From an uncultured Eubacteriales bacterium (GTDB lineage: Bacteria; Bacillota; Clostridia; Christensenellales; CAG-314), in contig URET01000013.1 in the NCBI GenBank assembly GCA_900546875.1, positions 1 to 36,321 of the forward strand: DNA of 36,321 nt. The letters are read 5' to 3'. The translations under genes were made by a program, and so were the position numbers. This document shows, in pieces, positions 14,900 to 23,376 of the stretch (position 1 is the first letter of the stretch; each line of letters opens with the position of its first letter). Under the pieces are notes generated by a model. It saw only the letters and a list, made by a program, of their open reading frames with translations, was not told the origin of the DNA and did not search any database.

Positions 14900-16981
14900 T
14901 CATGTCCTTGCCGCCGACGACAGGGGCTCACATTTTTTTCTTGAAAGTCTTGTGCCTTTTTTCGTGGACACTATCAGATATTCTATTTCTTCGGGGAGCT
15001 GACCGTAATCCTTATTCAAAAAGCCTTCGGAAAGGGTCAGCCATGTGCCGCCGCAAGCTGCAGGATGACTTCCCCCTATATAAAGGCTTCCGGCAAACTT
15101 CTTTCCGCCCCCCTCAAGATCCACATTGGCAGTCATTTTGAGGTATTTATAAGCCTCTTCGGGATCTCCCGTCATACACGCACACCTTGCGTACATCGAA
15201 GATGAAAAAGATCCGTGCTCCGTATAAGGAAGATAAAATTCATAGTTTGCCTTCTTCACTTCAACGGAAAATCTTTCAGGCAACACACACATCAAAGCTA
15301 TAACGTCGGCCTGTTTTATTACCCGGGTAGGAGTAGCGACTCCGTTTGTGCCTCCCCAATACTCCTTTTCGTTTACCAGACGGCTACGCACTTGCTCAAC
15401 CGATACGTCTTCCAGTGCAAAATATCCGTCAAACTGCTCTATAATACCCTTTTCGTCAGGTTGGGGAAGGTAAAGATGCTTGTAGAAGTTTCTTAAATTC
15501 CTGAAATCCCCGGCGTATTTGGAATAAAGTTTTTCATACCCCTGCGGAGCGTGACGCTTTAGCGCGGCTACTGCCTTGAAACAGAGTCTTACTGTTTCAT
15601 GGGCCATGTAATTTGTATACGCATTATTGTTTACCCTTTCGTGATATTCGTCCGGTCCTAAAACGTCCGTAAGCTCAAATCTGTTTTTGATATGATTATA
15701 CAGCGCGCGAGAATAATAAAATCTTGCGCACTCGATAATAAGTTCGCACCCGCCTTCGGCAAGCAGCGAAATGTCGTTTGTGGCTTTGTAGACGTTATAC
15801 AGCGTAACGGCTATATCTGCGGATATATGGATCTGCTTGTCTTTGAAGCAGGTCTTGACCGGTCTGCCGGTAAAGACGTCGGTCACATTGAAATCGCTGC
15901 ACGCTTCCTTTCCGTTGTCCTGACTTTCCCATGCAAAGAAAGCGCCTTCATAACCGTAAAACTTCGCTTTTGCTCTTGCTTCGTTCAGGGAGCCGATCCT
16001 GTACCTTATGAGTCTTTTTGCGGTATCCGGATCAGTTTCGAGGTAAAAAGGCACCATGAACATTTCGGTATCCCAAAAAACAGCCCCCTTATACGTCTGA
16101 CCCGACAATCCTCTTGCGGGCACAGACACCCCTTCTGTTTTCGGAGCACAGCTGATAAGCTGATAGATACTGTAGTCCACGGCGGTCTGAAGTTTATCCC
16201 TATCTTTAATGAAAACTTTGGAGGTTTTCCATTTGTTTTCCCACCAAATATCGTTTTCTTTCATCATACGGAGGAAGTCGGCGTTTTCGGGAAGCGGAAG
16301 GCTTTCGGCGCCTTCTCTGTAGAGCAGACAGAATTTTGCAAGGTAAAAACGTTTTGAGCTCACGCTATACCTGTTAAGGACTTTTTCCCCCGAAATAAAG
16401 CTTTTTTCGGGAAACTGCGACGCGTTTTCCTCAACTGTGACGGAAAGCATCTTCCCTTCTGTGGTCACTGCACGTACAGAAAGGGGAGAAAAGTCCGTTT
16501 TCAGCACCGTGAAATGTTTTCCGTTCAGATTCCAGACGTCGCAGTCTATGCCGCTGAGTACTTCTATATTGCATTCTTCGCTGCAACTCAGCCTGATATC
16601 GCTCACAAGCAGATCGCTGCGCAACTGCAAAAAAAATCTCCGGGTGAAAAGCTTTACGTTCAGGTTCCCGATACGATAATCTGTCTCTCTCTCAAAAACG
16701 CCGTTTTCAAGATGCAGCCTTTCGTAATGGTTCTTTACGTAACGCTCCGAAAGGATAGTGCCGTTCACACGGAAAACGGCGTAAAGAGGATTGGGCATAT
16801 TGACCGATTCTCTCCACCCGTCATCTTTCTTATCGTAAAAACAGCACGCGTTGAGAGCCACACACTCATTTGCGGTATTTTCCTCTATGGTGCCTCTGTA
16901 GCCGTAGGTACCGTTTCCGATAACGAGTTTGTCGCCCCTTGACAGTCTGTCGCAATTGTAGCCTTTTTCCTCAATAATCAT
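14900..16981 (-). CDS. GH65 glycoside phosphorylase, copy 1 (693 residues)
   Basis: This cytoplasmic inverting phosphorylase would split an alpha-glucoside with phosphate into beta-glucose 1-phosphate and an acceptor sugar. The N-terminal beta-sandwich (about 1-250) and the catalytic (alpha/alpha)6 barrel are present. GAVFWDTEMFMVPF is near 299-312, and the catalytic acid is probably Glu445 in GPDEYHERVNNNAYTN. The C-terminal part has IGGSHPAACGG. The usual phosphate-binding HxSSLS segment is altered to HGSFSSS here. GPDEYHE is typical of maltose, kojibiose and nigerose phosphorylases, but acceptor linkage cannot be decided by eye. The ATG overlaps the stop of the upstream GH65 gene (ATGA). 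The last residues are rich in Arg, Lys and Ser and look poorly conserved. Confidence 0.92.
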   Translation of the reverse strand: MIIEEKGYNCDRLSRGDKLVIGNGTYGYRGTIEENTANECVALNACCFYDKKDDGWRESVNMPNPLYAVFRVNGTILSERYVKNHYERLHLENGVFERETDYRIGNLNVKLFTRRFFLQLRSDLLVSDIRLSCSEECNIEVLSGIDCDVWNLNGKHFTVLKTDFSPLSVRAVTTEGKMLSVTVEENASQFPEKSFISGEKVLNRYSVSSKRFYLAKFCLLYREGAESLPLPENADFLRMMKENDIWWENKWKTSKVFIKDRDKLQTAVDYSIYQLISCAPKTEGVSVPARGLSGQTYKGAVFWDTEMFMVPFYLETDPDTAKRLIRYRIGSLNEARAKAKFYGYEGAFFAWESQDNGKEACSDFNVTDVFTGRPVKTCFKDKQIHISADIAVTLYNVYKATNDISLLAEGGCELIIECARFYYSRALYNHIKNRFELTDVLGPDEYHERVNNNAYTNYMAHETVRLCFKAVAALKRHAPQGYEKLYSKYAGDFRNLRNFYKHLYLPQPDEKGIIEQFDGYFALEDVSVEQVRSRLVNEKEYWGGTNGVATPTRVIKQADVIALMCVLPERFSVEVKKANYEFYLPYTEHGSFSSSMYARCACMTGDPEEAYKYLKMTANVDLEGGGKKFAGSLYIGGSHPAACGGTWLTLSEGFLNKDYGQLPEEIEYLIVSTKKGTRLSRKKCEPLSSAART

Positions 16982-19218
16982 CTTTCCACCGTAATGCGTC
17001 CTTTTACATAATATTTCTTTCCGTATATTATGAGAGGTATTTCCTTATCCGATTCGTTGGTCACGGTAACTCCTTTTGCGTCCGTTTCAAAATGCAGCAC
17101 ACAGCCGTCCACGGTGATATTGAAGGAGTACTTTTCCCATTTCGCAGGAAGTATGGGTCCTACGGAGAGCTCCCTGTCGCTTCTGAGTCCGCCGAAGCCG
17201 TAAACCACGTTCAGCCATGCCGCGGCGATGCTTGTAGTATGCAGTCCTTCCGCCGTATTGCGGTTATAGTCGTCGAGGTCCATTCTCGTGGCGAAGGCGA
17301 AGAAATCGCTCGCCTCTTTATATTTGCCCGTTTCCGCCGCGATCACTGAGTGTACCGACGGCGAAAGCGAGGACTCATGAATACATCTCGGCTCATAATA
17401 CTCATAGTTGGCTTTTTTGCATTCCGCGGAAAAATCCCCGCTGTAAAGCAGCTGAAACATGAGTACATCAGGCTGTTTTATCATGTCGTTCCTGTAAATC
17501 CTGTCGTAGCTCCAATGAGAATAGAGCGGGAATTCGGTATCGGGAATGGAGTCGACGTCCACATGAGGCAGTTTAAAAAAGCCGTCGTGCTGTTCGTAGA
17601 GCATAGTTTTTTTGTCGTAAAGAATGAGCATCCTGTCCGCGCAAAGCTTCCATTCCTCCTTTTCCGAAGGAGCAAGCGAGGTTTTTTCGCTCACTTTCCC
17701 GTAAAACTCCTCGGGCATTTCTTCAAGTACGCTCAATGTGAAACGGAAAGTTTTTTGCGCCATGTAGTTCGTGTAGGTGTTATGGTTGACCATCATCTGA
17801 AACTCGTCCGGTCCCATCACGCAGTAATAACCGAAGTATTCGTGCTCGGGATCCCACTGCCCTCTCGAAGCAAGATACCTGCATATCTCGATAAGCATTT
17901 CGGCTCCGTGAGTATACAAAAATTCCTTGTCCCCGCTCACCTTGCTGTAAAGAAAGATACCGTAAGCTACTCCCGTGGAGGGCTGCATCTGTAGACTCGC
18001 GTGCTGCCATAAAGTACAGCCTTCCTCGCCGTTAAGCGTGGCTATAGGATAACATGCGCCTTTGCAGTCAAGGTCCCGGGCGCGTTTTTCAGCCTGAGGA
18101 AGAGTGGTATACCTGTACTCGAGCAGATTCTTCGCCGCTTCAATATTATTGAAAAGGTAGTAAGGCAGGCAGTAAGTTTCCGTATCCCAGAAGGCATGAC
18201 CGCTGTACGCTTCGCCAGTAAGTCCCTTAGCTCCGATATTATCTTCTTTCTCGGCGCCGTGATAGGTCTGCTGCAGCTGAAAGATACAAAATCTTATGCC
18301 CTGCTGATCCTCGTCGCTGCCGCAGATAGTGATATCCGATCTTTTCCAGAAGTCTGCCCAGTAAGATTCATTGCGCGCGGAAGCCTTTTCATAGCCTTCG
18401 GCACAAAGCGTTCCGAGTTGTTTCCTGACTTCGCTCAAGGCTGATCCGCCCTTCCTGTTTTTCCCGACGGTCACAAGACGTGTAAATACAACGCTTTCGC
18501 CCGGCCTGAGCGTGACGGTGAACTTTTTGCCGGAAAACCTGTCGGCTTTCAGGCTTTCGCACTCAGCTCCCACCATGACGCAATAACAACCCACGCATAC
18601 CCTCTGATTCGTGCTTTCCGTGCAGCACTCCGTGAAATCCCCTTCGTTATAAGTTTCACGCCATCTCGAAGGTTGACCGAAATGTTTTTCATCGAAACGC
18701 ACGTTCGCACTCAGCGTGAGCACCGCGCTTACGTCCGACGTGAAAACGATACGCTGATAGGCGTCAGTATACCTTTGCATATCGAAAAAACGGCAGAACT
18801 CCGCTTTCAGAGACTTACCTCCGCACTTATAGACAGTACGTCTTGTAAGCTTGCCCGTTCTGAGATCGAGCGTTCTTTCAAAATCCTCGAAGGGAACCGA
18901 AGCCATATCGAGTTTTACCCCGTCAAGCATAATTTCCGTATCGAAGAAATCAGCCGCGTTCACCATAAAATGCGTTCGTGTGGCAATGCCTTTATAGGCT
19001 GTGGCGGAGGAGTCGGAAGCGTATTCGTAAATGCCGTTGAGGTAGGTCCCCCTGAGAGAAGGGAAACCGCATCCCTCGTCGATAAAGCCTCTTGCTCCCA
19101 TGTATTCGTTGCCGAGGGAAAACACCGATTCCGAAACACGTGAAAATTCGGATGAGAAATCCTTTTCGATAATTTGCCAGCAATCGGTTTCAAAATGTTT
19201 TCTTGCAGTTTTAGCCAT
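16978..19218 (-). CDS. GH65 glycoside phosphorylase, copy 2 (746 residues)
   Basis: This second GH65 enzyme is only distantly similar to its neighbour. GNEYMGARGFIDEG marks the N-terminal domain, SGHAFWDTETYCLPY the barrel entrance, and GPDEFQMMVNHNTYTN carries the probable catalytic Glu472. HESSLSPSVHS is an intact phosphate-binding segment. FGGLRSDRELSVGPILPAKW leads into the C-terminal beta-domain. The GPDEF-QMM version differs from the common GPDEYHE and probably marks a different acceptor specificity. A good AAGGAG precedes the ATG. A 94-bp gap separates it from the permease gene; it shares an ATGA overlap with copy 1, so the two enzymes are likely made in similar amounts and may act on different linkages of the same imported sugar. 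Confidence 0.92.
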   Translation of the reverse strand: MAKTARKHFETDCWQIIEKDFSSEFSRVSESVFSLGNEYMGARGFIDEGCGFPSLRGTYLNGIYEYASDSSATAYKGIATRTHFMVNAADFFDTEIMLDGVKLDMASVPFEDFERTLDLRTGKLTRRTVYKCGGKSLKAEFCRFFDMQRYTDAYQRIVFTSDVSAVLTLSANVRFDEKHFGQPSRWRETYNEGDFTECCTESTNQRVCVGCYCVMVGAECESLKADRFSGKKFTVTLRPGESVVFTRLVTVGKNRKGGSALSEVRKQLGTLCAEGYEKASARNESYWADFWKRSDITICGSDEDQQGIRFCIFQLQQTYHGAEKEDNIGAKGLTGEAYSGHAFWDTETYCLPYYLFNNIEAAKNLLEYRYTTLPQAEKRARDLDCKGACYPIATLNGEEGCTLWQHASLQMQPSTGVAYGIFLYSKVSGDKEFLYTHGAEMLIEICRYLASRGQWDPEHEYFGYYCVMGPDEFQMMVNHNTYTNYMAQKTFRFTLSVLEEMPEEFYGKVSEKTSLAPSEKEEWKLCADRMLILYDKKTMLYEQHDGFFKLPHVDVDSIPDTEFPLYSHWSYDRIYRNDMIKQPDVLMFQLLYSGDFSAECKKANYEYYEPRCIHESSLSPSVHSVIAAETGKYKEASDFFAFATRMDLDDYNRNTAEGLHTTSIAAAWLNVVYGFGGLRSDRELSVGPILPAKWEKYSFNITVDGCVLHFETDAKGVTVTNESDKEIPLIIYGKKYYVKGRITVER

Positions 19219-19312
19219 AAGATCTCCTTTAAGTCAACGAGTCAGTTCCGCGCCTTTACGGGCGGTACGAAGGAAAAGCGTCGCAGCGATACAGTCGGCA
19301 CGCCCTCCTTCC

Positions 19313-20206
19313 TCAGCCTTTTACGCCGCTGCTGACATTTGTTCCGGTGATTTGCTTTTGGAAAATAACGAAAATAAGTATCTGAGGCAGTATGGAAATG
19401 GTCAGCGCCATAAGGTACTTGTCTATGCCGAAATTCATCATGTTCGACATATTGGTTTTCAGGTTATAGATCTTGACCATAACGGTACACAAAGCGTCAT
19501 CCTGTAAAAGCAGATAAGGAAGAAGGAAGTCTGCCCATGAAGCCGTCATGGCAAAGATACTGACGACCCCGACGATAGGTTTGCTGAGCGGGAGCGCCAC
19601 AGAGAAAAATATCCTGAGCGGATTGGCACCGTCGACCCTTGCGGCTTCAAAGAGCGATTCGGGGATGGTATCGAAATAGTTTTTGAACATCATGAAATAA
19701 TAGGCGTTTGCGCCGTAAAGCAGACACAGCGGCAGATAAACGGCATAGCCCTTAAGACCGAGGGAGGTTATGTTGGCGTAAAGGGGCACGAGAGAAGCCA
19801 CGGCAGGTATCATATAACTAGCCAGCACAAGCTTGTAAACGGTTTTATGTCCGAGAGGTCTGACCACCGACACCGCGTAAGCAAGGAGGCCGTTAAAGAT
19901 CACCGCGCATAAAACAGACCCCGCCATCACAATAAAGGTGTTCAAAAAATACTTGCCGAAGCCCACTGTGTTCCACACTTCCACGATCTTTCCGAGGTCG
20001 AAAGCGTCCGGGAAGAACTTGAAAGGAGAAGCGAAAACCTCGTCGGCGTCCTTGAAGCCGGCAAAGAACAGCCATCCGATAGGGATTATGGCGGCAAGAC
20101 AGGCTGTGACGAGTATAAAGATTATGAAGGCGTAAAGGATCTTGAAACGAGTATGCCTGTATTCGATACCTGTTATAAGGCCTTCGTTTTTATTTTGCAG
20201 TCTCAT
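19313..20206 (-). CDS. Sugar ABC transporter permease (MalG-like, CUT1)
   Basis: This 297-residue inner-membrane permease has about six hydrophobic segments, the first at roughly residues 26-50. The EAA motif, which contacts the ATPase, is EAARVDGANPLRIFFSVALP near residues 185-205. Together with the upstream permease it forms the channel of a carbohydrate importer. The ATG overlaps the stop of the upstream permease (ATGA), so the two subunits are translationally coupled. No ATPase gene is nearby; Firmicutes CUT1 systems commonly use a shared MsmX-type ATPase encoded elsewhere. Confidence 0.94.
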   Translation of the reverse strand: MRLQNKNEGLITGIEYRHTRFKILYAFIIFILVTACLAAIIPIGWLFFAGFKDADEVFASPFKFFPDAFDLGKIVEVWNTVGFGKYFLNTFIVMAGSVLCAVIFNGLLAYAVSVVRPLGHKTVYKLVLASYMIPAVASLVPLYANITSLGLKGYAVYLPLCLLYGANAYYFMMFKNYFDTIPESLFEAARVDGANPLRIFFSVALPLSKPIVGVVSIFAMTASWADFLLPYLLLQDDALCTVMVKIYNLKTNMSNMMNFGIDKYLMALTISILPQILIFVIFQKQITGTNVSSGVKG

Positions 20207-21090
20207 ACCGTTTCCTCCTTTTTGGAAAGCTTGAAGTAAAGGAAACTCAGAAGCATTATGATTATGGCAAGTATGACTCCGCAGGCAGCTCCGGCTCCGG
20301 CATTGTTATCTAAAAACGTATACTTGTAGCACAGATACATCAATGATATTGAAGCATTATCCGGACCGCCGGCAGTCATCATCATAGGCTCATAGAACAC
20401 CTGGAATACCGATATTATCTGCAAAATAAAGAGCAGTTTCACGGTAGGCTTGATGGAGGGGAGCGTAACATACCATATTCTCTGAAGAAAATTGGCTTTA
20501 TCAAGTCTTGCCACCTCATAAAGGGTAGAATCCACCGTCTGAAGTGAGGAAAGATATATCAGCACCGTTGCTCCCGCACCTCGCCACGTCATAACTATAA
20601 CTATCACCGGGATGACCCACTCCGAGTTCATCAGCACCTGAAGGGGCTCGATCCCGAAAAGACCGAGAATACCGTTCAGCATGCTTCCCGAGGAACCGTC
20701 AAGTATCTGAGTCCACATCAGCATCACCGCGACTCCGGAAATAATGCTCGGGAAATATATCAGACAACGAAACAACGCCTTGAAATGAACTACTTCCGAA
20801 AGCAGCAGTCCCAATATCAGCGGAAGCAGAAAACCTATCAGAATGGACCAGAATGCGTAAACAAAGGTATTCCATACCGCCTTCCCGAAAGCGGGATCGG
20901 AAAATACCGAAATGTAATTGTCAAACCATATGAATTCTTCCCTGTGAAAACGGTGCACTTCAAAAAAGGAATACAACAAGTTTTCAAGCAGAGGGCCCCA
21001 CACGTAAAACACGAAAAGCACAAGTGTGGGGAGCATGATCAGCCATCCGCCGATATTTTTTTTGAAAACCTTTTTGACTTGTGATATCAT
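20203..21090 (-). CDS. Sugar ABC transporter permease (MalF-like, CUT1)
   Basis: This 295-residue inner-membrane permease has a first membrane segment at about residues 14-33 (GGWLIMLPTLVLFVFYVWGP) and an EAA-type motif, EVARLDKANFLQRIWYVTLP. Family members pair with a MalG-like subunit to import oligosaccharides delivered by a binding lipoprotein. It begins 23 bp after the binding-protein stop with a GGAAGAG ribosome binding site and overlaps the next permease by four bases. Confidence 0.94.
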   Translation of the reverse strand: MISQVKKVFKKNIGGWLIMLPTLVLFVFYVWGPLLENLLYSFFEVHRFHREEFIWFDNYISVFSDPAFGKAVWNTFVYAFWSILIGFLLPLILGLLLSEVVHFKALFRCLIYFPSIISGVAVMLMWTQILDGSSGSMLNGILGLFGIEPLQVLMNSEWVIPVIVIVMTWRGAGATVLIYLSSLQTVDSTLYEVARLDKANFLQRIWYVTLPSIKPTVKLLFILQIISVFQVFYEPMMMTAGGPDNASISLMYLCYKYTFLDNNAGAGAACGVILAIIIMLLSFLYFKLSKKEETV

Positions 21091-21113
21091 ACTCTCTTCC
21101 GTTTCATCCTGAA

Positions 21114-22526
21114 TTATTTATTTAATTTAGATAAATATAGGTTCTGGAAAGTGGTATTTGCCGTGGTAAGCAAAGCCAGAGGGTTGGCACTGGGCTCCGA
21201 CAACACACTTTGAATGGCGTTGTCAAGCAGTCCGTACATATCCTGACAGTAATTGGGTTCTTCGTCACGGCGCATCTCGTATATCGTATCGAAGAAGTCT
21301 TTCATATACTCGTAATTGACGTTTATATACTGATCCTCGAGAGCTTCGGCGATTTCGAGATAGTCGGAATTTTTCCATGCTTTGACTGTAGGCAGTATTG
21401 GCATGCCCTTCTGCTCTGCAACTTTGAAGCCCTTCTCCATTGCGGCTACAGATATCTCATCCACTTCGGGACTTCTGCCTATGTAATGAAGGAACTTAAG
21501 CGCGCCTTCTACCTGTTCGTCAGTGGCGTTTTCTGCAAAGACATAAGGCGTACCGCCGAAAAGAGCATATCTGCTTGTTCCGTCGCCTGTGGGCATGGGT
21601 ACAAACGCAAAGCTGTCCTTATCGAAATTGTAGTTTGTTATGGGCTGACTCAAAGCGTCGTTACCTACAAAAGCCATGAGTACCTGCTCCGTGCCTATCT
21701 TGGCAGGAAAATCGCTGTAATTGAGTGAAGCTCCGGGATAACATAATCCTTCGGCGGCAAGATCCTGTATCCATGTCAGGGCCTTGACCATACCTTCGTC
21801 GGCGAGATTGCTGCTCCATTTCCCGTCGCTGCCCTGAATCTGCAGATCACCGGCGCCGAAGTTCCACGCTATGTTACACAGCTGCCATCCGCCCTGCTTG
21901 TTTGCGGAAAGAATAAGTATGCCGTACTTGTCGTTATACACACTCTGCACCTCACGGCAAAGCTCAGTGACCTCGTCAAAAGTGGTGGGATACAGCGGAT
22001 CCCCGTCATCGTCATATAATTTATACGTTCCGTCGGTATTTTTATCTATAACGCCCATATCGTACATCAAAGCAAGATTGAGGAAAAGTCCCATACCGTA
22101 TCCGTCACGAGGGACTCCGTAAACCTCACCGTTTTTGGTAAGTGCCGCACGCATGCTGTCATCCATTTTATCAAGCCAGCCGAGCTGCTCAAGCTGATCG
22201 GTCACGGGACGGATGTACTCTTCACGAATAAGCATTTCGGGTTCGGTGAAATAGGTCTGAAATACTGTGGGCAAAGCGCCGATGTTCCCTTTTGCCGCCA
22301 CAGTTTCGGGACTGTAGGTGTAAGGATCTGCGACGATCTCGTATTCGGGATTATCCGCTTCGAATTTTTCTTTCCACTCGTTGTACATGGCAATGTCTGC
22401 GGTATTGGAAGCCTCAGGCCAGAACCCGATGGAAACTTTGATCTTGCCGTTGTCCTCCGGATCACATGCGCACATGACCACTGCCATCATCATCACTAAA
22501 ACAATAACTAACAGAATCTTTTTCAT
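21114..22526 (-). CDS. Sugar-binding lipoprotein of the ABC transporter
   Basis: The 470-residue extracellular solute-binding protein (family 1 type) has a lipoprotein signal: MKK, a long hydrophobic stretch, and the probable lipidated Cys21 in VMCAC. The mature part contains typical segments for this family such as GVPRDGYGMGLFLN, a region around FNFGAGDLQ-like repeats of aromatic residues (GGWQLCNIAWNFGAG), and ALFGGTPYVFAENA. It would capture oligosaccharides outside the cell and hand them to the two permeases. It is the first gene of the operon, downstream of a promoter that shares its upstream sites with two surface-protein genes. The ligand is not evident from the sequence; the downstream phosphorylases suggest an alpha-glucoside. 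Confidence 0.93.
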   Translation of the reverse strand: MKKILLVIVLVMMMAVVMCACDPEDNGKIKVSIGFWPEASNTADIAMYNEWKEKFEADNPEYEIVADPYTYSPETVAAKGNIGALPTVFQTYFTEPEMLIREEYIRPVTDQLEQLGWLDKMDDSMRAALTKNGEVYGVPRDGYGMGLFLNLALMYDMGVIDKNTDGTYKLYDDDGDPLYPTTFDEVTELCREVQSVYNDKYGILILSANKQGGWQLCNIAWNFGAGDLQIQGSDGKWSSNLADEGMVKALTWIQDLAAEGLCYPGASLNYSDFPAKIGTEQVLMAFVGNDALSQPITNYNFDKDSFAFVPMPTGDGTSRYALFGGTPYVFAENATDEQVEGALKFLHYIGRSPEVDEISVAAMEKGFKVAEQKGMPILPTVKAWKNSDYLEIAEALEDQYINVNYEYMKDFFDTIYEMRRDEEPNYCQDMYGLLDNAIQSVLSEPSANPLALLTTANTTFQNLYLSKLNK

Positions 22527-22571
22527 AACAACCTCTCAGAAAGCGTCTCCGCGCTTATTATCTTTAAGCTA

Positions 22572-22600
22572 ATTATATAAATTATTTCCGCATTTTGCAA
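22572..22600 (-). promoter_or_regulatory. Promoter of the ABC/GH65/pgmB operon
   Basis: Minus-strand TTGCAA (22595-22600), 17-bp spacer and TATAAT (22572-22577) lie about 45 bp upstream of the binding-protein gene. The -35 is imperfect, which fits a promoter needing an activator bound at the sites just upstream. Confidence 0.8.
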
Positions 22601-22607
22601 TACACTT

Positions 22608-22640
22608 AAACTGCAAAATAGTAGACAAAACTGCACAATA
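22608..22640. promoter_or_regulatory. Direct-repeat activator site upstream of the ABC operon
   Basis: AAACTGCAAAATA (from 22608) and AAACTGCACAATA (from 22628) form a direct repeat with a 20-bp period on the plus strand. The near half-site TGCAAAA begins 11 bp beyond the -35 hexamer. The same half-site at the same distance occurs upstream of the 861-residue and 543-residue surface-protein genes. The two-turn direct repeat next to -35 is the layout used by AraC-family activators; assignment to the response regulator at 26196-27443 is inferred. Confidence 0.65.
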
Positions 22641-22747
22641 ATTTTTCCTGCCCTTACCCCTTAACACTCTGCCCTGCGGCAGCCGCATTCCCGCTCCGCA
22701 CGGACAGACTTGCAGGGACGCAAAAACCTGCCGCGACAGAAAAAAGA

Positions 22748-23221
22748 TCATCCGGCACGGAGCGTTCGGAAGCGTCGAGTATATTTCCGCTCTCCACACC
22801 GCCGCATGACGCTCTTCGCTGCTTGCTGTATCATTTCGGAAACGCACGGATCATCCCGCACGGAGCGTTCGGAAGCGTCGAGTATATTTCCGTTCTCCGC
22901 ACCGCCGTATGCCGCTCTTTGCCGTCCGGTGTGTCGTTTCTGAAACGCCGGGCGTTTCTGCCGATAATCCGCCGGCTGAGCAGTTTAACCGATCCCGATT
23001 TCATAACAGACACCCGTTTTCTTCATGACGCTCTTCGCTGCTTGCTGTATCGTTTCGGAAACGCACGGATCATCCCGCACGGAGCGTTCGGAAGCGTCGA
23101 GTATATTTCCGTTCTCCGCACCGCCGTATGCCGCTCTTTGCCGTCCGGTGTGTCGTTTCTGAAACGCCGGGCGTTTCTGCCGATAATCCGCCGGCTGAGC
23201 AGTTTAACCGATCCCGATTTC
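22748..23221. repeat. Two near-identical 197-bp direct repeats plus a partial third
   Basis: Bases 22806-23002 and 23025-23221 are direct copies with a 219-bp period and, by eye, one mismatch (A/G in TATC[A/G]TTTCGG). A partial, more diverged copy of the central part (GGCACGGAGCGTTCGGAAGC) lies at about 22748-22805. Each copy contains small inverted repeats such as CGTTTC-T-GAAACG. The block fills the 850-bp gap between the binding-protein gene and the kinase-less sensor. Open frames inside it have no ribosome binding site and no recognisable product, so I treat it as non-coding. Confidence 0.85.
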
Positions 23222-23331
23222 CTTCTTGCCGGTTTCCCGTTATATCGAAGCCGGATCTGCCGTCAGCATCTTTAGGCAACCGATACGAGAAAAAACGACG
23301 TCTGCCTCATTACAGGGTAAGGAAACGGCGC

Positions 23332-23357
23332 AAAAAAAAGGAAGCGTTCCAGCTTCC
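23332..23357 (-). terminator. Intrinsic terminator of the sensor/regulator operon
   Basis: On the minus strand GGAAGC-TGGAAC-GCTTCC is followed by eight T residues. It begins about 20 bp after the stop of the kinase-less sensor gene and fixes the end of the RR-HK-sensor transcription unit. Confidence 0.9.
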
Positions 23358-23376
23358 TCGAAAGATACGTGTCGAG

